Assembly: GCF_002443255.2 (NCBI RefSeq)
Contig: NW_019211456.1
Span: forward strand, 39,005,042 to 39,069,041
Source of the DNA: Varroa destructor
Taxonomy: Eukaryota > Arthropoda > Arachnida > Mesostigmata > Varroidae
DNA length: 64,000 nucleotides
Direction of reading: 5' to 3'
Shown: piece by piece, positions 28,449-42,688 of the stretch
Numbering within the stretch: the stretch's first letter is position 1
Layout of the letters: each line of letters starts with the position of its first letter
Position numbers and translations under genes: made by a program
The notes under the pieces: generated by a model
Database searches by the model: none
The model's input: only the letters and a program-made list of their open reading frames with translations
Told to the model about the DNA's origin: nothing

Positions 28449-28699
28449 GTTTAGAGGTATAGGTGCGATTAGGCCGCACGCGTGTATAAATTTCATTCGA
28501 AAATGTATGTTATATTCTGCACCTTTCCAATAAAGCTTTCGTAAAGACATAGATATGGTTCGAGATAACCCCGCTTGTTGGACGACGTTAGAGGTGAGGA
28601 AATGGCCTAATTCTATACAACTTTATGTCAAATCATGCCTTAACAGCATCCGCTGAGGGATTGGCTAGAGGTGCATTACCATCTTGCTATTACCTAATA

Positions 28700-30300
28700 C
28701 ACATATAAGGTAATGTTTTGACGCACAAAAGTAGTAGCGCCTGGTCGTTTAGGCTCTCTCGGGAACCAGCCTTAGCCAAGAAACTAACCGCCTTCCTGCC
28801 TACCTCGCTTTGTAAGCGACTTGTTGAAACTGTGGCGATCATGGCGACGGCAGCAGCAGCAGCGGCAGCCGCCGTAACAGCAGCAGTAGGCGCAACTCAT
28901 AGTGTTGATGCGTGGGACCATACAGTAAGCATCGAAAGGAACCCTGCTCAGCGAGTTGGGTCTGGTCTGGTGTGAACGAGGCCTCACGAGTCGGTGCTCG
29001 GTGTGCTAGTCAAAAAAAGCAAGCATCTTCTTAAGCATCGGGGCCCCGTCGCGCAGGTTTTCCTTTTCTAGGACCTTCTATTAGCACTGGCTCAAGTATT
29101 ACTGGTTCTCTCGTTATCCTGGTTCTTTTTCTGGTGGGGCAAGCTTACCCGCTAAATAAATAAAGGAGACAAGCGAGGGAGAATACAACTAAGCACGCAC
29201 GGCACAGGCAGCGACATGCTTGGAAAAAGACATTTTACGTCAAGCATTCTTGCGTACTTTAGCGACCAGTTCAACACAATTAACTCTGGCTAGTTCTAGC
29301 TAGTCTCTCTCACTTTTTGTTTTTTCTTTTTTCTATCATGCGATTTCTACCACACGAACTCTCTACCACAGCCCTGCTGACCACTGCTACCATTGATGTA
29401 AATTCGTTTAGGCATCTAGTCGGCGCGATGCCTGTGTCCCAACGGTGCCTTCTCCATGTCCTTCCTCTTAGGCTCGTTCGTTAGAAACAGGCAGCAGCCG
29501 CGTCCAATCGTGATACACAGCCTAGTGTTTTGACTTTGCTTGATTTATTTTGTTATATCCTCCTCAAGTCGAGCTTTATGTCTTCCCCTTTATCCCTTTT
29601 TTTTTTTCACTGCTTATACTCGCGTGGTCAAACGCTGCTGCTGGTGCTAGCATGACTCGAACACATATGTATGCAGGCGGCTACGCGGCCATAACTGTCG
29701 CGTCTCCTCCCTCTCAAAAGCGTACGGTACAGCTGCTGGTAAAGCAAAGGCCATAGGAAACTTGTTGAGGCCAACAAAAACTGACTAGTTTCGCCTATAG
29801 ACGAGGGCTGCTACTGCAAGCCACAGGGCATTTGGTTAATCCTACTATACAACAGCCCTCGCGCAGCCGTCTACGATATTTGGCTGTGGCCTTACAGTCG
29901 CGTCGTCACCATCGGCTAGTTATGATCAGGTACCCACAGCGGCGGCAGTGGCGGCAGCTGTAGCCGCGGCATGGGTAGATACACGTATGACTCGTTAGAA
30001 ATTCTCTGCCTGACGAGAGCGGTCGCTGCGTTCAACGTCAGCCATGCTGTTAGTATAAGCCCTAGCAGGCAAAGATGAGAATTTCGTCTCACCGACTTGC
30101 GGTCGTATTCACCCCCTTCTCCGCCTGCCGGAATTTGTCTTCAGTTTTCCGGAATTCGCACATTACGCATGTTTGCGCTAGCTAAGTCCGGCGTCTGGCG
30201 AACACGATGGCCCGCCGTCTATAGCTTGGCCATAAACCCAACGGTCATTGTTGGCCGGCCGGCCGACCGGCGAAACCTTATAACACTGTAGGTCACTACT
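28700..30300. other. GC-rich island with alanine-rich open frames; possible promoter and first exon
   Basis: This 1.6 kb is clearly GC-richer than its surroundings. At 28841-28924 the plus strand has an ATG followed by a poly-alanine run and a GTAAGC donor-like site, which could be a first coding exon of about 28 codons. A second alanine-rich plus frame (PTAAAVAAAVAAAW) lies at about 29930-29980 and ends in TAG at 29995-29997. These may belong to the same gene or to GCN-repeat DNA. No downstream exon was identified, so no product is proposed. Confidence 0.3.
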
Positions 30301-31025
30301 TATAGGGTCTTCTAGGTTGCCGAGTTCGTCTTGGGTCTACAACTTTCGTCGGCTTATCACTGGCAAAGTAAGTACCGCGAAAAAGCAAGAGTGCTAGAAA
30401 GCTTAGCCATTGGGAGAGGTCGAACAAGATCGAACCGCGATAGAAATTGGATGGCTGATAATCAACTGTTGGAATGCAACGCGGGCTAACTGTTACGTCC
30501 CCCGCCCACGTATCGAGTGACGTACCACCGAAGATGCGTCTGACACCAATAAACGCTGGAATATTTCAAGAAAATTTGATAATAGCATACTCATTTGCAA
30601 AGACTACGAAGAATGTTTGTTGTGGGTAAGAGGAAAAATGTTCTATGGGCGATACTCTACTTTTGGCCTTTTCCCTTTTTAAGTCATTAGTTATTAAAGA
30701 GAATTTGATCAGTTGTGGCCGATTTGTACAGGGTGGTGACCATTATCTGGATAACAATTTTTGCTATGATGTTATATAATATCTACTCAAAATCATAACC
30801 TTTGAGGGATTTATGGCCAATAATTTTGGGTATTTACAGTTCATAGCGTAATAAATAATGTTACAGCACTAGCTTGATAACAAGTCTCCATCGAACTTTT
30901 TTTCTAAGCAAATTGAAGTTAACAAATTAGAAAATCAGAGCAAAAATTGTCTTAATCATTAAATTGAATTTGTTAAGTTGAATTTGCTTTCTAAGGAAAC
31001 TGTTCTGAATACATGAAGATCTTGA

Positions 31026-31074
31026 AGATATTGGTGTCCAGAGAATTGTTCTAATTCTCTGGACACCAATATCT
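31026..31074. repeat. Perfect 22-bp inverted repeat with 5-base loop
   Basis: The left arm 31026-31047 (AGATATTGGTGTCC then AGAGAATT) is the exact reverse complement of 31053-31074, separated by GTTCT. The stem does not extend beyond 22 bp on either side. It could be a foldback element relic or the product of a template-switch event. The hairpin is too small for a typical microRNA precursor. Confidence 0.9.
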
Positions 31075-31228
31075 AGAATAACCTGTATAATCATTAGCTA
31101 TTCTACAATGTACGTTAAATAAGAACCTCAATGGCACGTAAGCCAAGGCAAACTACATGTTAAATATCAATCCGACTTCATACGTTTATGTGCGGAGGCA
31201 AAACACAGATTTCTAACGGGAGGTTAGC

Positions 31229-31244
31229 TAATATATATATATAT
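31229..31244. repeat. (TA)n microsatellite
   Basis: A short run of alternating T and A, about eight units. Confidence 0.85.
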
Positions 31245-31752
31245 GTCAGCAAACTATTTGAGTAAGGCGAAACAAACCTGGACACAAAGTTTACACATTT
31301 AGCGATAACGAACTGTAACCGGAAAAATGTCTCCTCAAGCTGATACAAAAACGTACACGTTCTTTGTGAGTGTATCAATTTTCTCAATTTTACAGAGCTT
31401 AAAAATGCTATCTCAGCTAACGATATGGTAAACCACCATTGTAACGCAAACTACCCTAAGTCGCATAATATACCCATGTGAACGAGCGGCCTTATAAGCT
31501 TCAATGTCGTACGCTTGGGATAGACCAGTCACCCAAAGAAACCCGCTTCGAACATGGGTATTAACGGAAGGGAGTCGTCGTTTGTTCGGATACTTTTCGT
31601 CGTGCTTTCTTGTATCTCCAGTTTGGAATAGCGCTAAAATTCCAGACTGTAGAAAAGATGGGGCGCGGTACGGCCGACTTATGCACGAAGGGCCTGACGT
31701 GTGCAGTGTGGGAATAGACTCTTACTATATGCATCTCTTGAAGCCAAACAGG

Positions 31753-31762
31753 CCATATTAGG
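31753..31762 (+). promoter_or_regulatory. CArG-type sequence CCATATTAGG
   Basis: A perfect match to the SRF consensus CC(A/T)6GG, 212 bases before the first A of the pseudogene ATG. SRF sites drive many animal actin genes, so this could be a promoter remnant. Several chance matches are expected in a window this size and composition, and the intact copies show only one-mismatch versions. Confidence 0.25.
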
Positions 31763-31973
31763 GAGAGAAACCATGAATTCTTACTCCAAACTTACTTATA
31801 GCTCTATATACGGCACGACTGGGCCATTCGCCTAGTTGGATCACCCAGGCGCATGCGCCGATGGCCTCACATGTGTTCCAGCCATATTATACAGAAGGAA
31901 TTGTTGAATGTTACTTTTGGCTTGGCACACGAGAAGTAGAGTAGTGATGCTGCTGAATACACCGTACCGAACA

Positions 31974-33093
31974 ATGTGAAACGAAGACATTGCAGCGCTA
32001 ATGGTCGACAATGGATCCGGCATGTGCAAGGCCGGGTTCGCAGGAGATGATGCTCCCCGCGCCGTTTTCCCGTCAATTGTGGGTCGCCCGAGACACCAGG
32101 GTGTTGTGGTCGGTATGGGTCAGAAGGACTCGTACGTCGGTGATGAGGCTCAATCGAAAAGGGGTATCCTTACTCTAAAGTACCCCATTGAACACGGTAT
32201 CGTCACTAACTGGGATGATATGGAAAAGCTCTGGCACCACACCTTCTACAACGAGTTGCGTATCGCTCCTGAAGAGCACCCTGTACTGCTCATCGAGCCT
32301 CCTCTTAATCCTAAAGCCAGCCGTGAAAAGATGACCCAGATCATGTTTGAGACCTTCAATATACCAGCAATGTACGTTGCCATTCAAGCTGTGCCTTCTC
32401 TGTACGCATCTGACCGTACCACCGGTATTATGCTTGATTCAGGTGAGGGCGTCTCCCTTTATGAAGGTTACGCTCTACTCCACGCTATTCTACGTCTTGA
32501 TCTGGCCGGACGCGATTTAGCCGATTACTTAATGAAGATACTTACCGAACGCGGTTATTCGTTTTAACTACAGCCGAACGTGAGATTGTGCGTGATATTA
32601 AGGAAAAACTATGTTATGTTGTTCTAGATTTTCAACAGGAGATGGCCATTTCCACATCATCTTCATCGTTGGAGAAATCCTATGAACTCCTGATGGACAG
32701 GTCATTACAATAGGTAACGAGCGTTTTCGATGCCCGGAATCACTTTTCCGGCCATCATTCATTGAAATGGAATCCTGTGGAATTCAACAACAGACAAGCT
32801 ATAACTCCGTCATGAAGTGTGATATTGATATCCGTAAGGACCCGTACGCTAACACTGTGCTCTCCGGTGGAATCACCATGTACCCCGGCATTGCTGACCG
32901 TATGCAGAAGGAAATCACCTCCCTGCCCCCCTCAACCATGAAGATCAAGATTATCGCTCCCCCCGAGAGGAAGTACTCCGTCTGGATCGGCGTTTCTATC
33001 CTCGTATCGTTGTCAACTTTCCAACAAATGTGGATTTCGAAACAGGGGTATGACGAATCAGGCCCTGTGATCGTGCATAGAAAGTGCTTCTGA
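31974..33093 (+). pseudogene. Actin pseudogene (mosaic)
   Basis: Full-length actin homology, from a start at 31974 to HRKCF and stop at 33091-33093. Disruptions: codon 2 is TGA (31977-31979) where intact copies have TGT; 12 bases are missing at about 32457, removing most of HTVPI; one base is lost at about 32564, giving TAA at 32565-32567; another base is lost at about 32687; one codon is gained at about 32790. Replacements hit conserved sites (for example LDSGEGVS). It keeps the cluster-specific EPPLNPK, so it derives from the same lineage. It is intronless, but so are its neighbours, and no poly-A tail is visible, so tandem duplication is likelier than retrocopying. The upstream GAGGGCG/TATA arrangement is absent. 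Some segments are nearly identical to intact copies while others are heavily diverged. Confidence 0.93.
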
Positions 33094-35157
33094 TTAATGC
33101 TGGTGCAGTATTTCATAATTATGTATATAGAGTAAAAAGTAGTCTTCTGAAACCCTGTGATTTGCCTAGGTGCTTAGTATGCCTGTATATGACAACTAAA
33201 CAAACATTTCGGCCGGTCGTGGCATTTACGGCGAGCAGTATGCCACTCTAAAAGTTCAGTACATATCAGTGGAATTTAGTCGATGATCCATTGAGGTCTT
33301 CATCAAATAATGGCACTCACTGATATTAGTTTTGAGCCAGTGCTACAGAGTGCGAGATGCACAAGCTAACCAGCGCATTTATTCACCCGGAAACGGTTAA
33401 AGCTTCATGAAAATTCAATCATGTAATTTTTGAAGTACATGATGTACATTTTTCAATAAAAACAGAGATCAGCTCGTACGTTCATAGACAGCGCTAGACG
33501 TTAATCGATCTATTAAACGTAATGCTAATCCTACTTCCATAGCATCTGGTGTGGTTATCTTTGAGCGACTTTCACGTCCGATTCTGCAAGTGAGCACTGC
33601 TTTAAATGGCTGCTTTAGACTTTACCACCGTGCTATTACAGACGTACTGCGATTGCATGTAAAGCATTGCTTGTAGTATTATCACGCTTCAAAATACGTT
33701 AGTCATTCGAAGCGATTCAGAATCTTCCTCATTGTTGTGTTAGAGTTTGATTAACAGGGGGCGCTCTTACACAAAAGGACGCTAACCTCAACTCGGTAGC
33801 AAAACTTAGTAGTACCGATAACCTTACCATATCTTGTCGTCTGCAACACTGTCGTACGCACTACGCAAAGCGAGTAAGGCCAACACCGCGATAAGCCGTG
33901 TTGTCTGGGTCAGCCGGGTACTACGACAAGCGTATACAATAGAGATACGAATAGCAGGTCGTGAATGAAGACTACACCAGCTAATGTTTCATATATTAAA
34001 ACGAATAGAGCATGTGTTTGAGGGTATACAGGATAGGTGTCTAATCACAATTGTTGTCTTCTTCGGTCGCAAAGTATGCTCAAGCACTCGAATACCAATC
34101 GTATTTTTCAACGCTAATTAGCTATACTTCTACAAGCTGTCCAATCAAGTTAGAAAACGTACGGTTATTATAGGTTATTAACTGGCGAAACTTCCTCTGT
34201 TTCGATAACCCCTGGACACCTTCTTCAAAACACTATGACGGAACATCAACGTGTGCCGGCATAATGGTGAGGTAGTGGCGTATCTCCTCGAGGTACTTGG
34301 GACGTGTGGACGACGATAGCCACATCGATGCCCAATGCTAGTACCGGTCGAACATGTCTAATCGTTCGATTACGCGCGACAGTAAGTTAAAGCTGTGTTA
34401 ACTTCAGGTGCTTTGAACTTTCTTCGTCCTTCTCAAATAATACTGTTGCATTGTTGCCTAAGGCTCGAAAGCTATCTAAGACGTCAGATAAAAAATAATA
34501 CAATGATATTGGAACTAATGTTTATTGTGAATATCGTTACAAGAATCCGCTTGCTAAGTGATTCGTAGTACAGTTAATGGCTTATGTTTATAAAGCATTT
34601 GTTAAACACTGCAATTATTGTTCGCGAGGCGATCTATATTCTACAATGCGATCAGCCGTTGAATATTTAGAACAACAATGCATTCATGGTATCCGACTAT
34701 TTTGTTCTATGTAAACACAGATTTGCGTCGTGTAGAGTTATAGTCGGAGACCAACTATGCAGTCTTATTTCGTTCCTTGGCTGAATCTAGCCCACAGTGT
34801 GGAAAAACATAGTTATCTAGTCTGGGTGACGGGTTCAATAAGAGAACCTATCAACCATTTTGTATTCTTGACGGCAGTGTTAGAAATGATCTTCTCGTTT
34901 TCGAATCTCTGTGCTAGTAGTTAATGGCCAGCGTATACCAAGCCTGTTAGATGGACAGCCTTAAACTGAGCCTACATGTCGGACCAGTATACAGCACCAA
35001 GCGAAAGACACCAATGGGTCCATACGCGCGCTTTCAAGAGGTAAATACTGACTTGTGTAGTGTCTGTGCATCAGACCCTGAGAAGAGCGCCATTTTGGGT
35101 AGTCCGCTTAGTTGGCAGTGGCGCTTCACACAAAAAATGAAAGGGCAATGCTCACCA
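33094..35157. other. Intergenic between the actin pseudogene and copy 3
   Basis: No gene recognised. The last 200 bases are GC-richer and are the promoter flank of actin copy 3. Confidence 0.5.
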
Positions 35158-35164
35158 GAGGGCG
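35158..35164 (+). promoter_or_regulatory. Shared upstream element GAGGGCG (copy 3)
   Basis: Reads CCAGAGGGCG, starting 113 bases (from the G) before the ATG and 19 bases before the TATA box. Confidence 0.45.
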
Positions 35165-35176
35165 TGGACCACGCAC

Positions 35177-35182
35177 TATAAA
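35177..35182 (+). promoter_or_regulatory. TATA box of actin copy 3
   Basis: CACTATAAAGACC, with the first T 94 bases before the ATG. Transcription would start about 30 bases downstream, giving a 5'UTR of roughly 65 bases with no need for an intron. Confidence 0.6.
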
Positions 35183-35207
35183 GACCATCTCTTATTTTGC
35201 CACTTAA

Positions 35208-36401
<1,194 letters not shown>

Positions 36402-36661
36402 GCGTCTTGTCAAAGCTATTCTGGTACATTGTTTTTGCTATCATATGTTCACAAGTGGAGTTTGCCTTCCGCATTCCAACAGTTGTTTAACTTCAACTGG
36501 ATAAGCAATAGCGCAAACCGAGCTACAACAGAACTGCTAATACCAACAGCGTTTACCAATGTGCGTTGTATATTCGCTGGTGATTTCCGGCCCACCTATC
36601 CCAGGGCTAACGAATCAAATCAACGTGGTTGACCAATGTCTGTAACATGGGTAAAATGTAA

Positions 36662-36667
36662 AATAAA
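36662..36667 (+). terminator. Polyadenylation signal AATAAA of actin copy 3
   Basis: The first good AATAAA after the stop codon, 260 bases downstream. Confidence 0.5.
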
Positions 36668-37220
36668 GTGTTACAGCTCCACATGGGTGAATCGCATAAT
36701 TTTATGGGCCTTATTATTTTGTCTATGTACAATTCGATTTTGTGCGTATTCTATTTAGTTCGTTTATAGGAAATGTCGTAGAGAGAACTTTCACCCGACC
36801 AAACACTGGTATGATCGTTAAAGAGAATTCTAGTATAGAATTAAGAATAAAGCAAGCTCGATTTATACGATAGTTGTCCGGTATATGTCTAGGAACATGC
36901 TGATGACCCTTGGCAATATGGCTGCGAGTGGCCGCTAGATTCGAAACCAGCAAACACGCGTCCTTTAATGGTAGGCGTAGCACGGCGTCATTGCGTCCGC
37001 GACTTACACTGCTCTTGCCATAGTTAACACAATAAGTAGCTGTCGTTTCCAGCAGGCCTCAATTGAAGCCTAAGTAAATAAATATAGTTAAAATGTTTTC
37101 TCTACTTCATCTCTCCAAATCTAGGAAATCTCTACTTCATCGTAAAAAGACGACAAAGCTTCTCCCAAGTTGTTTTGCTTTAAATTATTTTATATTTTGC
37201 GTGTGTAATATCTTTAAAAC

Positions 37221-37279
37221 TATATATCTTTAAAAAATATATACATAAAATATATATATATTTTTTTTAAAGATATATA
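37221..37279. repeat. AT-rich inverted repeat (hairpin)
   Basis: The left arm 37221-37243 (TATATATCTTTAAAAAATAT and TA) pairs with 37252-37279 with a two-base bulge. A further ATATCTTTAAAA copy lies just upstream at 37208-37219. It may be a MITE remnant or replication-slippage product. Confidence 0.6.
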
Positions 37280-37314
37280 ATCTGGAATCACGGCCTGTAA
37301 TCACCAATTAACGC

Positions 37315-37470
37315 TAAAAATCTGCAAATTAGAGTTACAAAAGGGTTTTAAGCATTTTACTTACACTTAGCTTTTTGCCATAGAATTTCAATAGAGATTA
37401 AAAAATCTGCCAATTGGAATTACCAAAGAGTTCTAAACATTTTATTTATATTTAGCTTTTTTGCGTAGAA
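37315..37470. repeat. Diverged tandem duplication, 85-base period
   Basis: The segment starting AAAAATCTGCAAATTAGAG at 37315 recurs at 37400 as AAAAAATCTGCCAATTGGAA. Both continue through TTTTA(C/T)TTA(C/T)A and CTTAGC/TTTAGC to GTAGAA/ATAGAA. Identity looks about 80 percent over 70 bases. Confidence 0.7.
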
Positions 37471-40400
37471 AGCATGCGTTTCTCATTTACCTTAATTAAA
37501 ATAATATCTAAATCTTAAATGGGATTGACGCCGAAGACTTTTACAGTGGGGGCTGATCGGGCAATTCACTTCTATTATAAAAGCACTAAAATCAAGCCTC
37601 TAACAAATCAGTGTAGGTATGGCCAAAAATGGAGGCAGAAAATTCTACATCTAAAGAAAAAATTAGTAGGATTAATAGAAAACCCTAATCGAAATCTGGT
37701 ACATAATGAGGAACCTCTCTTTTTCTGTGTATTTTATCTTTCTGTACTATAAGTTTTTTGGCGTCTAAATTTAAATAGCCGAAGCTCAACTGGTTTCACA
37801 CCGTAAGAATTTGACATTTCCCAAAATTTCTGGGCAAGCCCTGCATATGGTAGAGCAGATTACTTTTTACTAGAACATATAGCAAAAGCGAGTTTAAGTT
37901 AATTCAAAACAAAAGTTATATGGCTTCAATTCGTACATCTTATTAGGCATATTGGCAAATGTAACGGGAGTGTTTATGTGCAGCGTATTCTGGTTAATAA
38001 AGGCGCTTATTATGACAATGATGGTATTTTTGTTAAAATAGCACCCTACTAAATAATAGTAGTTTTATTATGATGAGAACACAATACTAATATCGATGAA
38101 CCTCCCTAAATATGATGACGGCATACACCACCTAATATCCCGTGGTTTAACCACTGTCCAGAACTGGCGTTTGGGACCCTGTTGTTCAGGGATGTCATCG
38201 TTATGTGTCGATAATTGAAGACAATTGCAAATGGTCACTAGCGGGTTAAAGGGTACAGGACCGGAAGGCTATTAAGTACTCGAAACTAAGTTTCGGCCAG
38301 GAAAAAACTTCGGCGACAAGTCGAAGACCTCAGATTCATCAGACTTGGCCAAAGTTTCATAAGTCCATCGGCTGATTAACTAAGATCGTCAACCGGAAAT
38401 GGGAAAATCGACATTTCGTTATAGCATTCAACATCGACTTTACGATATCCGCTACAGCACGTCCAGAAACTTGATTAACCAGTCTTTGTTAACTAAGCCC
38501 TACAGCAGGGTCACATTCGTAACGTACGTTGACACGCATACCAGGAAAAGGTCATGCAGGACACTGAATAGAATGTAGGCTACAATTAGATTGACGAGAA
38601 TTTCGAAAGAACACAAAGAGCTACACTGATCTTGGCAGTCCAGCCACGATCCTACGTCAGGCCACTTTCAAAAAGAACGACGTTGAACAGAACTCCGAAC
38701 GCACAGATGGGAACGTTTAGTATAGAAGGCTCACCGGAAATTCGAGATGCTATTTCGTGCGAATAAACGGATCTTAATGCACGTGAGCAAGTAGCATGTT
38801 CTGTGAGATCACATAGAGCCCGATGGGCTCATGAGATACCCAAGTCTTCACGTATAGAAAATACGCGGAAATAGTTAGACTGAGCGAACATACCACAAAA
38901 GGATATCGCTGACAATTGCAGAGTTGAATTTTTGTCGTTTTGAGCGTTAAACTTTTTTTGCCCTTGTTAGAAAAAATAACCGCAAGTCGGAACTTTGAAC
39001 GTCACCCTGTCTGGCTGACGGGTACGTTATATAGTTTTGCAATTAATTGGCGTAAAGTTGAAAAGGTTTATTCAGTTCTGCTATCTAGCGCAAGGGTATG
39101 ATTGTCATCCGACGCTGTACTACGATGGGAGGAAATTGTCTTGCAGCAACCAAATGGCAATTTGGTTCGCGTAGTCTGCGTTACGCATGCATAATTCAAA
39201 TTTACAAGATGTGCTAACGCTCTATTAACTATAACAGATAGGACAAAAATGAGATTAAGTGGCCTAGAATTATCTGCTTGTGTGAATACAGGATCCTTAG
39301 TTGACGCAAATGGATTCGATTGTACCTAGTTTCACAAAGCGCCAACGAAGCATTCGCATCAATATAAGAGTCCGCGTTTAGATAGAACGCAGGGGCTACA
39401 AAAAGGCGCGGAGTTTCCAGTGCATGTAAACACTGGAAGTTGCAGGGCTGCTTTTGTCAAAAGATAAAATAGTGTTTCTTATCATGATTTTCTTTTGAAT
39501 CACCTCCGGGTGATTTAACAGTTTCGAGTTTGACGCTTTCTGCTGCGTCGATCGCAGCATTCATAAAACTCTTTACAATGGCTCTTACATTTACTTACAT
39601 AGTCTACTCGACCCAGTCCACGATTAAAAAATATTTAGAATTCGTTGTACTAAAATATTAATGGGCTAGCCTTTGGTATCAGAGATCAGACAGACAGAAA
39701 AAAGCTCTTTATCCTTGTTTTCAAGTAGTCCACAGACAGGGGATCTGACATAAGGCAAAATTAGCTTAAACGTGAGATCCCTGCTGTAAAACCGTATTCC
39801 TCTCCGTATCTGTTCTCTATTACTATATATGTTACATCTGCTGATCACAACAGTCTATTGAATGAAAATACTCTGAATATTCCGAAACTCAGGCCGTTGA
39901 ATCATTTTCATGACTCCTCAGTAAGCATTTACATAAATATGCTTTCAGATAATTGTGAAAGCGAACGCAGACGTAACGTTTGAGTTCTCTTCCAACGATG
40001 ATGTGCTTTTTCGCGGCAGCGTACCACCATCAGTACTTCAACTTGGCCGGTCTCCGCCTGTTATGTTCCGCGCACCGGGGATGGCCGGGTATGCTTGATC
40101 TTATACTATAGTCAAGACCGAAACCTTTTAGGCATCCTAAGTGAGGGTTTCCATTAGTCGTTCAAACGAAAAGGCAGTGATACCTTTTAGAGACGGACTT
40201 TTTCAATTGTGGACTAGAACAATATTCGTGTTCTAACCTCGCAATAAATGAAACAAGGGTGAATTGTCTTCGTTATGTTAGAACATCGAGTAGAAAATAC
40301 AAATAGGAATACGTGGTAATAACCCTACGGAGATTATATATTGCTCAGCTACGTCAGATTCCGATTAACCGCATAGTCCATGGCTTACTTACGCGAGACG

Positions 40401-41185
40401 TCCAAACTATTGTCGAAAAGGAATAATTTATGCCTGCATAAATATTGTATTCACCACCCTAATTATTTAAATTCGGCTAATTGGCCAAAAGGTTAGGTTT
40501 TTCGGTTTATCTCCATAGGAAAAGAAATCACGGCGAAATTCTTTTTACGTCGTAAGAAGTAGGGCTCTATACAATTTGTGTAGCAGGTGATACACATTTT
40601 TGGAGCTTTGTCCTTAGCAACCACATTGAGATCTCCCGTTTCTACCGTTGTACGCTTTAAATGCGCTCTTAGATAATCTTTGTATCCATTCTAGTTGATG
40701 TGGGAAAATTATCACCTTTAACAAATACCCTTGAAAGCTATTTATCTTGGATTCTAAATACACACTCTATTTTTCGGAAATACTATAATACGAATGTTAT
40801 TGTAAATGCCACATATCAGGTCAAGAGCAAAAGCAACAATAACAAATAAAAGGGCCTAGAAATAGTTAGGTTAATGATTCGGGCCATTGGCAGCTGCCGT
40901 GGAAATGATCACACTGTGAGCTTGCTTCGTCACGTTTCCTTGTAAGGCCTCATCGAGGCTTTGCCCTCACGTGAGCACGCCCCCCTGTTGTGTTCTGATC
41001 AGCATCCTTATACTACGCAAACAGTAATGCGCCTTGTGGCTTGGCCTGCTGGTCTTGCTGCTAAGACCAACAAGAATACAGTGTTCAGCTCGCCAACCAA
41101 ACTTGGTTCGACTGAGGCGCTCGAGCCGCGGCCGTACCAAGTAGCAGCCCTCTCTCCTGCAGACGCAACATCCTCTCGCTGTTTC

Positions 41186-41191
41186 TATAAA
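41186..41191 (+). promoter_or_regulatory. TATA box of actin copy 4
   Basis: TTTCTATAAAGGC, with the first T 93 bases before the ATG, essentially the same spacing as copy 3. The GAGGGCG element is missing at the corresponding place. Confidence 0.6.
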
Positions 41192-41266
41192 GGCATCTTC
41201 CATGCTCATGCTGACACCGTCAGTCGTAGTTCTCGGCTTTAGTGCTTCGGAGGCTCACGAACGTAG

Positions 41267-42409
<1,143 letters not shown>

Positions 42410-42539
42410 ATGTTAAAATAACAACCGACGTCGACAAGGATTGAGCGTTTTCACGATAAAAACTACCTACACATGTCTACTATCTCCTGACAAAGTCGTC
42501 ACTCGCATTCCAAGCGTTGCCTATCGTATCTTATTATAT

Positions 42540-42569
42540 ATACGCATATATATATATATATATATATAG
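42540..42569. repeat. (TA)n tract in the actin copy 4 3' flank
   Basis: An interrupted TATA run containing one CGCA, followed by about nine further TA units. Confidence 0.85.
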
Positions 42570-42682
42570 CCTTAGCTATTCATCACAGATACGTCCACAT
42601 AAGTCTTAGAACACGGCATAATGGTTATCATGTAATTTACTGATTAACTACAAATAATGTTGTAAATCAGTGATGAACAAAT

Positions 42683-42688
42683 AATAAA
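42683..42688 (+). terminator. Polyadenylation signal AATAAA of actin copy 4
   Basis: AATAAA 274 bases beyond the stop codon. Confidence 0.45.

Larger units (their letters stand above)
25331..28699. other. Intergenic, no confident gene
   Basis: AT-rich spacer. A GC-richer patch at about 26800-27000 has a 65-codon plus frame with no motif, and a 77-codon frame at 27881-28114 is equally anonymous. There is a CTAT repeat at 28281-28298 and a paired palindrome at 28410-28448. Confidence 0.45.
30301..31973. other. Intergenic before the actin pseudogene
   Basis: No gene recognised. It contains the perfect 22-bp inverted repeat at 31026-31074, a (TA)n tract at 31229-31244 and a perfect CArG-type sequence at 31753-31762. 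Confidence 0.5.
36668..41185. other. Intergenic between actin copies 3 and 4
   Basis: No gene recognised in 4.5 kb. It contains an AT-rich hairpin at 37221-37279 and a diverged 85-base tandem duplication at 37315-37470. From about 40900 the DNA becomes GC-richer as the promoter flank of actin copy 4; open frames there are likely non-coding. Confidence 0.5.

Noticed and set aside
40961..41242. A 93-codon plus frame just before actin copy 4
   Set aside because: It overlaps the TATA box and promoter flank of the actin and has no motif.
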